A stretch of 64,000 nucleotides of DNA from Sinomonas sp. ASV486 (lineage in GTDB: Bacteria > Actinomycetota > Actinomycetes > Actinomycetales > Micrococcaceae): positions 247,883-311,882 of the forward strand of contig NZ_JAVFJK010000003.1 of NCBI RefSeq assembly GCF_030908215.1. The letters run 5' to 3'. This document shows, piece after piece, positions 20,311-27,975 of this stretch; the first letter of the stretch is position 1; every line of letters starts with the position of its first letter. The position numbers were made by a program, and so were the translations under genes. The notes below the pieces were generated by a model that did no database searches, was not told where the DNA came from, and worked only from the letters and a program-made list of their open reading frames with translations.

Positions 20311-21305
20311 CTTCCACTCCTCGTCCTGATCCGTTGTGCCGCCCGCAGGCGCGCCGAGGCTGCGCGGGGATTCTCCGCGATCTCGGCTTCCGTCGGCGTC
20401 TCTGTTCCCTTGGTGATCGTCTTCAGTTCGGGGCGGTGTTCCTCGAGCTCCACCGGGAATCCGGGAGGCGCGCTCGAGCGGCTCCTGGACTGAAGAGCGG
20501 TCTTCACGATCCGGTCCTCGAGCGAGTGGTAGCTCATGACCACGATGCGGCCGCCCAGATGCAGGACGTCGATGGCGGCGGGCACGGCCCGTGCGAGGAC
20601 GTCGAGCTCCTCGTTGACCTCGATCCGGAGCGCCTGGAACGTACGCTTGGCCGGGTGTCCCCCAGTCCTTGCCGCTGCTGCCGGCACGACGGCGCGGATC
20701 GCCTCAACGAGGCGCCCCGTCGTGGTGAACGGCTCCTTCTCGCGCTCGGCGACGATGTTCCGCGCGATCCGGCCGGCGAACTTCTCCTCGCCCCACGAGC
20801 GGATGATCCGCGTGAGGTCCTCGACACTGTAGGTGTTGACCACGTCGGCTGCCGTCATGCCACGACTCGTGTCCATGCGCATGTCGAGCGGGGCGTCATA
20901 CGAGTAGGCGAAGCCGCGCTGGCGCTCGTCGAGCTGCAGCGAGGAGACCCCGAGATCCATGAGCACGCCGTCGGCTCCGTCGAGGCCGAGCCCCTCGAGC
21001 ACCTCCGGGATTTCGTCGTAGACCGCGTGAACGAGCTTTGCGCGTGCGCCAAACGGTGCGAGCCGAGCTCCGGCGAGGGCCAGAGCCTGCTCGTCCCGGT
21101 CGATGCCCACGAGGGTCACGGTCGGGAAGCGCGTGAGAATGGCTTCGCTGTGGCCACCCATGCCGAGGGTTGCGTCGACGACGACAGGCGCCCGGCCCGC
21201 GGCCACCGCCGCCTCGACTCCGACCGAGAGGAGGTTCACGCAGCGGTCGAGGAGCACCGGAACGTGGCGTTCCGCCGTCGGCTTGATCTGCTCGTCTTCC
21301 GCCAT
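20307..21305 (-). CDS. rsmH: 16S rRNA (cytosine-1402-N4)-methyltransferase RsmH
   Basis: SAM-dependent methyltransferase (MraW) acting on C1402 in the ribosomal P site. The 332-residue protein begins with a short acidic segment, then [13 protein letters not shown], the SAM-binding [26 protein letters not shown], and the RsmH-specific helical insert. The C-terminal part has [18 protein letters not shown] and [15 protein letters not shown]. The 5' gap to mraZ is 171 bp, so it may also have its own promoter. It overlaps the ftsL-like gene. Confidence 0.97.
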   Translation of the reverse strand: MAEDEQIKPTAERHVPVLLDRCVNLLSVGVEAAVAAGRAPVVVDATLGMGGHSEAILTRFPTVTLVGIDRDEQALALAGARLAPFGARAKLVHAVYDEIPEVLEGLGLDGADGVLMDLGVSSLQLDERQRGFAYSYDAPLDMRMDTSRGMTAADVVNTYSVEDLTRIIRSWGEEKFAGRIARNIVAEREKEPFTTTGRLVEAIRAVVPAAAARTGGHPAKRTFQALRIEVNEELDVLARAVPAAIDVLHLGGRIVVMSYHSLEDRIVKTALQSRSRSSAPPGFPVELEEHRPELKTITKGTETPTEAEIAENPRAASARLRAAQRIRTRSGR

Positions 21306-21476
21306 CGTCCTCTCCTCCTCGTCTGGTTCGCCCGGTCGTGTCGGGCTCGCGTTGCTCGTGTTCCGTTCGGTGGGCTGTGCCCAGATCCCCCTCCGCGCCG
21401 GTGGGCCGCCTGGCTCCGGGGAAGGTGAGCCAGGGAGGCTTGCGAGGCGGCTGGAGATCTCGGCCAGCCAAGGGGA

Positions 21477-21908
21477 TCAGAGGATCCCGGGCAGTGCGTC
21501 GTCGTCGGTCTCCGAGAAGGAGGATTCCTTCTCGGACAGGTAGTCCTCCCATGCCTGGGCGTCCCAGATCTCTGCCCGGGTCCCTACGCCGATAACGGCC
21601 AGGTCCCGGTCCAGACCCGCATACTTGCGCAGGTTCTGGGGGATCGTCACGCGCCCCTGCTTGTCAGGCACCTCGTCGGAGGCCCCAGACAGGAAGACCC
21701 TGAGGTAGTCCCGTGCCTGACGCGAGGAGATAGGGGCTTCCCGCATCTGCTCGTGGACTCTCTCAAATTCCTTCTGGCTGAAGACGTAGATGCAGCGCTC
21801 CTGGCCCCGTGTCAGAACCAGCCCTTCGGCCAGCTCGTCGCGGTACTTCGCCGGGAGGATGAGCCGCCCCTTCTCGTCCAGACGCGGCGAATACGTACCG
21901 AGCAACAT
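21477..21908 (-). CDS. mraZ: Transcriptional regulator MraZ
   Basis: First gene of the dcw cluster; a DNA-binding regulator of its own operon. The 143-residue protein holds two SpoVT/AbrB-like repeats, each with the family motif: [20 protein letters not shown] and [19 protein letters not shown]. The ATG at 21908 gives the canonical start [10 protein letters not shown]; the GTG at 21920 adds four residues and is less likely. The C-terminus is acidic ([19 protein letters not shown]). Its own operator overlaps the promoter upstream. Confidence 0.96.
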   Translation of the reverse strand: MLLGTYSPRLDEKGRLILPAKYRDELAEGLVLTRGQERCIYVFSQKEFERVHEQMREAPISSRQARDYLRVFLSGASDEVPDKQGRVTIPQNLRKYAGLDRDLAVIGVGTRAEIWDAQAWEDYLSEKESSFSETDDDALPGIL

Positions 21909-21950
21909 CGGTACCACCACCCGTCCGTCCGAGGCTGAACGTCCCTAGCC

Positions 21951-21984
21951 GCCACTTCCCTCCAACAACCCCCACTTTACTCCA
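21951..21984 (-). promoter_or_regulatory. MraZ operator, four 10-bp-spaced repeats
   Basis: On the minus strand TGGA, TGGG, TGGA and TGGC follow each other exactly 10 bp apart (plus coordinates 21981-21984, 21971-21974, 21961-21964, 21951-21954), each followed by a 6-nt spacer. Known MraZ boxes are TGGG-type direct repeats with the same 10-bp period. Two repeats overlap the proposed -10 region, which suits autorepression. Confidence 0.7.
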
Positions 21985-22001
21985 CTCCCCTCCCCCGTCA
22001 A
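21974..22001 (-). promoter_or_regulatory. Putative main dcw promoter (PmraZ)
   Basis: The minus strand shows TTGACG (21996-22001) and TAAAGT (21974-21979) with a 16-bp G-rich spacer, a good SigA-type promoter. Transcription would start near 21966, inside the MraZ repeats, about 60 bp before the mraZ start. Confidence 0.55.
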
Positions 22002-22361
22002 CGAGTACCGACACGCATGTCGCACCATCTGTACAAGAAACTCCCCCACCATTCCGCGGATTTCCGGGCCTTTCCGAACCGGTGGAGGGTGGTGGAGTGC
22101 GTTTCCAAGCCGCCAGGTTCCAGGGCGCATGACGGCGCCCTGGAGCCTTCGCGAGCCCGCTGGCGGGCGCTTCGGACGGGTTCGGACGCCGTTCGGGGAG
22201 CAAAGTGGAGGACTGCAACAAGAGTCGATCCCCGGTCAGGAAGGTGGGGTGCCGGGGACGAAGCAGGGGCCCTGAGCGAAAGCACTGGCCTGGGAAAAAA
22301 GTGGGGTGTCCGCCGCCGTAGGCCGGATGGACACCGACAGACGACTGCGCCCGGACAGACA
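22002..22361. other. Intergenic region upstream of the mraZ promoter
   Basis: No convincing gene is seen here on either strand. On the plus strand GGTGGAGGGTGGTGGAGTG occurs near 22081-22099, similar in composition to MraZ repeats but in opposite orientation and without clear 10-bp spacing. Near 22345-22370 two similar ACTGCGCCC-containing stretches precede the terminator hairpin. Confidence 0.4.
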
Positions 22362-22395
22362 ACTGCGCCCCGGAACCGAAGTTCCGGGGCGCAGT
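22362..22395 (-). terminator. Terminator hairpin after the DUF3040 gene
   Basis: Perfect 15-bp inverted repeat (22362-22376 and 22381-22395) with a CGAA tetraloop, about 130 bp beyond the DUF3040 stop. No T-run follows, as is common for high-GC actinobacterial terminators. It would insulate the dcw promoter from upstream transcription. Confidence 0.65.
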
Positions 22396-22525
22396 CAGGC
22401 CGTCAGGTGGGGTCGCGATTCATGTGCTCAAGCCATCGGCCGCGCGAACGTCAAGCCGGTCCAGGCGATTGCGGTGAGGCGTTCAGACGACACGACGAGC
22501 CTCAACAGGGGCCCGGAGGCCGGGG

Positions 22526-22885
22526 TCAGCCCTCCTCGCGCCGGCGTTCCTCCCATTGCGCTTCAAGTCTGTGGAGGAAACCGCTGCTGCTGCGCTTCGA
22601 GCCGCCCGAGCGCAGGCGCCGCCCCGGACGCCGAAGTGTTCCGTAGTAGACACTCGCTCCCATGAGCAGGAAGCCCAGAACGCCCACGAAGATGTTCTGG
22701 ATGCTCACTCCGACGAGGAGGACGAGGATGCCTACGATCACGCCCAAGACGCCCAGCACAATGTGCTTGGTCGAGAAGGTCCGCAGGGCATCGGCACCCA
22801 TGGAATCAGCGAACTTCGGATCCTCTTCGTGGAGCTGCTTCTCGAGCTGCTCCAGCATCTTCTGTTCGTGCTCCGAGAGAGGCAT
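22526..22885 (-). CDS. DUF3040 membrane protein
   Basis: A 119-residue protein with the DUF3040 start MPLSEHEQKMLEQLEKQL and two adjacent membrane segments (about 43-64 and 66-85), ending in a basic tail (RRPGRRLRSGGSKR) and a Glu/Arg-rich C-terminus. The family is widespread in actinobacteria and its function is unknown. The ATG at 22885 has a strong AAGGAG ribosome-binding site. An equivalent gene sits upstream of mraZ in M. tuberculosis (Rv2169c), so the placement is conserved. Confidence 0.9.
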   Translation of the reverse strand: MPLSEHEQKMLEQLEKQLHEEDPKFADSMGADALRTFSTKHIVLGVLGVIVGILVLLVGVSIQNIFVGVLGFLLMGASVYYGTLRRPGRRLRSGGSKRSSSGFLHRLEAQWEERRREEG

Positions 22886-23092
22886 GGCGACTCCTTCACG
22901 CATGCGGACGATGGACGGCCCATCACCTGCATCAACGCATCGAACCGGCTCCGGGTTCCATTCGCCGGACGAGCCGCTGCGACCCGCCTCAGATTGAATC
23001 CCCAGCCGACTCGCTGCTCCCAATATTCGAGGTTCCTTAAGGATATGACGTCCGGGTAGGTTCCAACAGGGAGACTCACGCGTTCGGATGTC

Positions 23093-24358
23093 TCAGCCCC
23101 GCGGAGGCCTCCCGTCCCGGTGACCAGCGGCCCTCCGCTCGGCGAGGAGGCGGGCCGGGCGGATCATTCCAGCCCCGAACTTCTCCGACACGCGGTCGAG
23201 GGTTTCCTCGGCAGTGCGCCAGTTGTCCTCGATGCGGTCCAGGCTCAGCTGCCGTGGAGCGCCCGCGGCACGCTCGAGCCGCTCGCCCCTAAGGCCGATG
23301 AGGCGCACTGGCATAGGCCGGCCGCCCAGCGCAGCGAGCAGTTGGCGGGCAGCCGAGTACAGATGCTGCGCGCTGTCCGTCGGCACGGTGAGGGTATGCG
23401 AGCGGGACAGCGTCGAGAAGTCGGAATAGCGCAGCTTGAGGACCACGGTCGCCGCCGCGACCCCCTGCGCCCTGAGCCGTCCGGCAACGCGATGGGCGAG
23501 CCGAAGGAGCTCGGCATGGAGCGCGGCATCGTCCGTGACGTCGGCGGCGAACGTCTCCTCGGCACCGATGCTCTTCTCCTCACGCACGGGAGTCACCGCT
23601 CGTTCGTCGAGGCCCCAGCTCAGGCCCTTGGCGTGCAGACCGGGAGCGCCGAGTGAACGCTTGAGCGTCGAGTCCGGCGTGTGGGCCAGATCGGCGATCG
23701 TATGGATGCCGAGGCGCGCGAGTACCTCCTGCGTCTTGCCTCCGATCCCCCAGAGCGCACCCACGGGAAGCGCATGGAGGAATGCGACTGTGTCTTCGGG
23801 TCGAACCACCAGCAGCCCATCCGGCTTGGACCTCGCCGAGGCGATCTTCGCAACGAACTTCGTGCCGGCCACCCCCACGGACGCAGTAATCCCGAGGTCC
23901 GCCCGGATGCGTGCCTTGATCTGCGCGGCAATCTCCTCCGGAGCGGCGCCCAGCCGCCGGACGGCGCCGGATACGTCGAGGAACGCCTCGTCGACGCTGA
24001 GCGGCTCGACGAGGTCCGTGAAATCCCCGAAGACCTTCATGAGCTCCTTGGACACCTCGTAGTAGAGGTGGTGACGGGGCTCGACGACGATTGCGTCCGG
24101 GCAGCGCCGCAGCGCGATGAGCATGGGCATCGCGCTGCGGATGCCAAAGGCACGGGCTTCATAGCTCGCGGAGAGGACCACAGAGCGTTCCGCGGGGAAG
24201 CCCACGATCACGCGGCGGCCGCGGAGTTCGGGGCGTTCGCGCTGCTCGACTGCGACGAAGAACGCGTCCATGTCAACGTGCAGGATCCCCCGGCGCCTCT
24301 GGGCGTCGAGCGGCTCTCTCCGCGGCTCATCCGGCCGAGGCACATCCGGCGTCTCCAC
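23093..24358 (-). CDS. dinB: DNA polymerase IV (Y-family, DinB)
   Basis: Error-prone translesion polymerase. The 421-residue protein has the catalytic motifs HVDMDAFFVAVEQ and SVDEAFLDVSG, the steric-gate neighbourhood SYEARAFGI, fingers motif GIRSAMP, the helix-hairpin-helix GIGGKTQEVLARLGI, and the little-finger domain (about 250-360). The C-terminal tail (PARLLAERRAAGHRDGRP) lacks an evident beta-clamp motif, so clamp binding is uncertain. It diverges from the lipoprotein gene at 24445. Confidence 0.95.
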   Translation of the reverse strand: METPDVPRPDEPRREPLDAQRRRGILHVDMDAFFVAVEQRERPELRGRRVIVGFPAERSVVLSASYEARAFGIRSAMPMLIALRRCPDAIVVEPRHHLYYEVSKELMKVFGDFTDLVEPLSVDEAFLDVSGAVRRLGAAPEEIAAQIKARIRADLGITASVGVAGTKFVAKIASARSKPDGLLVVRPEDTVAFLHALPVGALWGIGGKTQEVLARLGIHTIADLAHTPDSTLKRSLGAPGLHAKGLSWGLDERAVTPVREEKSIGAEETFAADVTDDAALHAELLRLAHRVAGRLRAQGVAAATVVLKLRYSDFSTLSRSHTLTVPTDSAQHLYSAARQLLAALGGRPMPVRLIGLRGERLERAAGAPRQLSLDRIEDNWRTAEETLDRVSEKFGAGMIRPARLLAERRAAGHRDGRPPRG

Positions 24359-24444
24359 GAGTCCATCGTAGGCGGGCGGGGTCAGCGGGTCCCACTAGAC
24401 TGGGCGGGACCTCAATGGGCCCACGGAAGGTACACGGAATCTCG

Positions 24445-25008
24445 ATGGCACTCACGACCCACAGGATTCGACGGCTTGCAGGTGCCACAGCGCTGGCTTC
24501 GGCGGCGCTCGCCATGGCTGCCTGCAGCGGCCCAACCGCAGGGTCGGGGCAGAGCACCACCCCGCCTTCGAGCTCCGCCTCGGCCTCCGCATCCTCGACC
24601 TCGCTGGCCACCGCGTCGGCATCGGCTTCGGCTAGCGGGACCGTGAGCGCGATCGCCTCGGGCTTCCCGTCGAAGACCCTGCCGCTCATGCCCGGCGCCG
24701 CCGCCCTCGCGACGAGCTTCGACGCGTCGACGACTCCCGCCGTGGCGTCCCTCGTCGCATCGAGCAGCAAGTCGTCCGCAGCCGAGATGCTCGACTACTA
24801 CACCAAGGTCCTCACGGACCAGGGCTTCACGGCGGTCCCCGCCGCGAGCTCGACCGGCGCGGCGTCGGCGATGGCTTCCGCGGGTACCCTCCTGCGCGAC
24901 TTCATCCGCTCCAACGGCTCGGAGACGGCAACCATCACGGTCGTGACCGCGAACGGCCAAGCCGTGGCGACGGTCAGTATCTCCGTGGCGCCATCCGCGC
25001 TGAAGTAG
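24445..25008 (+). CDS. Putative secreted lipoprotein
   Basis: A 187-residue protein with a Sec signal (MALTTHRIRRLAGATALASAA in short, residues 1-29), a lipobox-like LAMAACSG with the lipidated Cys near 30, then a Ser/Ala-rich low-complexity linker (about 35-75) and a small folded domain (about 80-187) without a motif I recognise. ATG 24445 is preferred to ATG 24415 because the signal peptide then has normal length. It may correspond by place to LppM of mycobacteria, but the sequence gives no strong support. Confidence 0.7.
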   Translation: MALTTHRIRRLAGATALASAALAMAACSGPTAGSGQSTTPPSSSASASASSTSLATASASASASGTVSAIASGFPSKTLPLMPGAAALATSFDASTTPAVASLVASSSKSSAAEMLDYYTKVLTDQGFTAVPAASSTGAASAMASAGTLLRDFIRSNGSETATITVVTANGQAVATVSISVAPSALK

Positions 25009-25057
25009 CCGTCCCCTTCAGCCGTCACTGAAGCAGTCGTCCCCGCCAAGGAGCAGC

Positions 25058-26164
25058 GTGAACCGAGTGCAGCCGGATCCCTCCGGATTCGAGGCCGAGC
25101 AGGAGACGTACCGGGAGTCGCTCGCTGGGCAGCTTGAGGGCTTCCTCGAGGGCCAGCGGGCTGCGATGGACCTCGTCTCGGCCGACGTCGCGCCGCTCAT
25201 GGACGCGATCTCGGGTCTCGCCTCCGGGGGCAAGCGGCTGCGGGCCCTCCTGGGCTACTGGGGCTGGCGCGCGGCCGGCGGTGCGGTGCTCGCCGAGGAG
25301 CCGGTCCGCGCGGGAGTTGCGCTCGAGCTGTTCCAGTCCGCCGCACTCATCCACGATGACATCATCGACCGCTCGGACACCCGCAGGGGTGCGCCGAGCG
25401 TGCACGAGCGGTTCGCCGCCCTGCATGAAGCATCGGGCTGGGGCCTCGACGCCGAGCGCTTCGGCCACGCCGCCGCCATTCTGACCGGCGACCTGTGCCT
25501 CTCGTTCAGCGAGGAGGCGTTCACCGCTGTCGGCCCCACCGCGGGGCCGGCCACGACGGCTCGCCGGATCTTCAACACCATGCGGGCCGAGGTCATGGCT
25601 GGCCAGTACCTCGACATCCTCGAGGAAGTGGCTGGCCGGACCCGTCCCCGCGAGGACGCCGTGGTCCGCGCCAGGAACGTGATCCGGTACAAGAGTGCGA
25701 AGTACTCCATGGAGCATCCTCTGGCCATCGGCGGGGCGCTCGCTGGGGCCGACGAAGCCCTGCTGGCCGCCTACTCGGCGTTCTCCCTCCCGCTTGGGGA
25801 GGCCTTCCAGCTGCGCGACGACGTGCTCGGCGTCTTCGGTGACCCCCAGACCACCGGGAAGCCGGCCGGTGACGACCTCCGCGAGGGCAAGCGGACCGTC
25901 CTCGTCGCGCTCGCTCTCGACGCGGCCGACGGCGCCGCCGGGGCAACGCTCGAAAGCGGGCTCGGGCGTGAGGACCTCGGGATCGACGACGTCGACCGGC
26001 TGCGGGACATCATCAGCACCACGGGCGCGCTCAACGCGGTCGAGGGACTCATCGACGAGCTCTCGGGCAGAGCCTTCGCGGCTCTGGCCCGGCTCCACCT
26101 CGACGTCGACGTGCGCGCCGCGCTCGAGGCCCTCGGCCTCGCGGCGGTGCGACGCGCCGCCTGA
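25058..26164 (+). CDS. Polyprenyl diphosphate synthase (trans-type)
   Basis: Chain-elongating prenyltransferase that condenses isopentenyl diphosphate with allylic diphosphates. The 368-residue all-helical protein has both Asp-rich motifs: HDDIIDRSDTRRG (first DDxxD) and LRDDVLGVFGD (second), plus GGKRLRALL near residue 48 and KSAKYSMEHPL. Position matches idsA2 of the mycobacterial block. The product length (C20 or longer) cannot be fixed from sequence. The GTG at 25058 has an AAGGAG ribosome-binding site. Confidence 0.92.
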   Translation: MNRVQPDPSGFEAEQETYRESLAGQLEGFLEGQRAAMDLVSADVAPLMDAISGLASGGKRLRALLGYWGWRAAGGAVLAEEPVRAGVALELFQSAALIHDDIIDRSDTRRGAPSVHERFAALHEASGWGLDAERFGHAAAILTGDLCLSFSEEAFTAVGPTAGPATTARRIFNTMRAEVMAGQYLDILEEVAGRTRPREDAVVRARNVIRYKSAKYSMEHPLAIGGALAGADEALLAAYSAFSLPLGEAFQLRDDVLGVFGDPQTTGKPAGDDLREGKRTVLVALALDAADGAAGATLESGLGREDLGIDDVDRLRDIISTTGALNAVEGLIDELSGRAFAALARLHLDVDVRAALEALGLAAVRRAA

Positions 26165-26191
26165 TGCCAAGTGCCGGTCAGGCCAGGACTC

Positions 26192-26545
26192 CTACCAGGC
26201 GAGGATCTGGGCCCGGCGGCGGATCTCGGTCTTGCGGCCCTCGCGCAGTGCGTCGATGGGCCTGCCGCGCAGGGATTCATCCGGTGTGAAGAGCCACCCA
26301 ATCAGCTCTTCATCGCTGAAGCCCGCATCTACTAGGACAGCAACGGTTCCTTTGAGGCTGTCCACGATGGCATTCCCGTCGAGAAATAGTGCGGGGACGG
26401 ATCGGACATTCTTCTCGCCGACTCGCGCTGCAACAAGGGCGCGTTCATCCAGCAGGGCGTGCACCTTCGTGACCGTGCAGCCGAGTCGCTCCGCAACGTC
26501 CGGCAGGGGAAGCCATTCAGACACCAGATTTTCAATATCACTCAC
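26192..26545 (-). CDS. Rv2175c-like DNA-binding protein
   Basis: A 117-residue protein with an N-terminal helix-turn-helix (EWLPLPDVAERLGCTVTKVHALLDERALVA) and a C-terminal region ending RGRPIDALREGRKTEIRRRAQILAW, both as in Rv2175c of M. tuberculosis, a DNA-binding protein that is a substrate of the kinase PknL. Here pknL lies 1.4 kb away. The GTG at 26545 (VSDIENL) is chosen; a GTG at 26578 would add 11 residues. It is convergent with the polyprenyl synthase (27-bp gap) and divergent from the LysM gene. Confidence 0.85.
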   Translation of the reverse strand: MSDIENLVSEWLPLPDVAERLGCTVTKVHALLDERALVAARVGEKNVRSVPALFLDGNAIVDSLKGTVAVLVDAGFSDEELIGWLFTPDESLRGRPIDALREGRKTEIRRRAQILAW

Positions 26546-26743
26546 GTCACCAGCCTGCCACGGCACAGGCCTGTCCACCTAGTCCGGGGTTGCCGCTGTC
26601 TTGTGCGTGCTGGCTAATCGTGAGAGATTCACAATCGTCACTCTAGTAACATCAGTCGAAATTAATCACTCAAATCACATCATGAATCTCCGGTATCTCA
26701 CCTCACACCAGTGACACCACCCCCGGCTCAAGGAGGTCGACCG

Positions 26744-27928
26744 ATGAGCACGCCCGGCACGAACAGGTCCACTGCTGCCAAGCCCCTGCCCCTCGTTGCG
26801 GCAACAGCGGTCCTTCCCGTGGTCGCCCTTTCCTCGCTGGCACTTGCGGCACCCGCATCTGCCACGGCCCCCGCTGTGCAGCGTCAGGGCGCCATCTCGA
26901 CGGCCCCCGATCGTACGGGCCAGGCCGCCGTGGTGCCCGCGGCCGAGATCGCCGCACTGGTCCCCACACGCCTCGCGGTTCCACAGCAAGGAGGGCCCGC
27001 CCGGGCAGAATCGCTGCAGGCCGATCCGCCCGCAACTCACACCGTGCGCGCCGGAGACACCGTGACGGCGATCGCGGCCAAGTACGGCCTGGGGGTCGCC
27101 GACGTCCTTGCCCTCAACGGCCTGACCCCGTCGACGATCATCCGCCCCGGGCAGGTGATCCGACTCCTCGGTGCGCCGTCAGCGCCAGCCAGCCCCCCGT
27201 CGTCGTCCGCCCCTGCCGCCACTCAGCCGTCCCAGAGCACGACCTACACGATCCGGCCCGGGGACACGCTCTACGGCATCAGCGCGCGCCTCAGCGTCCC
27301 CCTGGGCGATCTGCTCGCCGCGAACTCTCTGAGCCTCACCAGCGTCATCTACGCGGGCCGCACCCTCAAGGTACCGGTGCCCGTCGGCAGCGCCGAACCT
27401 GCCTCGAGCGTGACGCCTGCCTCGTCGGAGCCCGTCAAGCCGCTCGTCGCCGACAGCTTCATGGGGTACAAGTACCCGACGGCAACAGTCGCGTCCGCCA
27501 ACGAGAACAAGAGGCTCCTGAACGCCGCCCCCGTGCCGAGCCGCGCCGAGATGAAGCAGATCATCTCGGACACCGCCCGCCGGATGGGAGTCGACCCGGC
27601 ACTCGCTCTGGCCTTCGCGTACCAGGAGTCGGGCTTCAGCCAGCGCGCGGTCTCGCCCGCGAACGCGATCGGCGCCATGCAACTCGTTCCGTCCTCGGGC
27701 CAGTGGGCCTCCGACCTCGTGGGGCGGACGCTCAACCTGCTCGACCCCTATGACAACGCCACGGCCGGGGTGGCGATCATCCGTGCTCTCGTCCGCACGA
27801 GCAAGGACGAGGACACCGCAATCGCCGGGTACTACCAGGGCCAGTACTCGGTCGCCAAGCATGGGCTGTACGACGACACGAAGCAGTACGTCGCCGCCGT
27901 GAAGGCCCACAAGGCCACGTTCTCCTGA
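26744..27928 (+). CDS. LysM-containing lytic transglycosylase
   Basis: Secreted cell-wall hydrolase of 394 residues: a Sec signal (about 1-42, ending APASA), two LysM peptidoglycan-binding modules (about 97-142 and 167-211), and a C-terminal SLT lysozyme-like domain with ALAFAYQESGFSQRAVSPANAIGAM, where the Glu of YQES is the expected catalytic acid. The ATG is preceded by a near-perfect AAGGAGGT. The upstream 160 bp are AT-richer and hold divergent promoters. The place between the Rv2175c-like gene and pknL suggests a role in cell-wall remodelling, and its product could generate muropeptides sensed by PASTA domains. Confidence 0.93.
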   Translation: MSTPGTNRSTAAKPLPLVAATAVLPVVALSSLALAAPASATAPAVQRQGAISTAPDRTGQAAVVPAAEIAALVPTRLAVPQQGGPARAESLQADPPATHTVRAGDTVTAIAAKYGLGVADVLALNGLTPSTIIRPGQVIRLLGAPSAPASPPSSSAPAATQPSQSTTYTIRPGDTLYGISARLSVPLGDLLAANSLSLTSVIYAGRTLKVPVPVGSAEPASSVTPASSEPVKPLVADSFMGYKYPTATVASANENKRLLNAAPVPSRAEMKQIISDTARRMGVDPALALAFAYQESGFSQRAVSPANAIGAMQLVPSSGQWASDLVGRTLNLLDPYDNATAGVAIIRALVRTSKDEDTAIAGYYQGQYSVAKHGLYDDTKQYVAAVKAHKATFS

Positions 27929-27975
27929 GACTCGGCCTCAGGCTGCACTCAAGGCGTAGCGCTTAGGATCGTGGG

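Noticed and set aside
26585-26743. Possible riboswitch before the LysM transglycosylase
   Set aside because: c-di-AMP riboswitches precede some actinobacterial wall hydrolases, but this AT-richer 160-bp gap also holds divergent promoters and shows no long conserved helix set.
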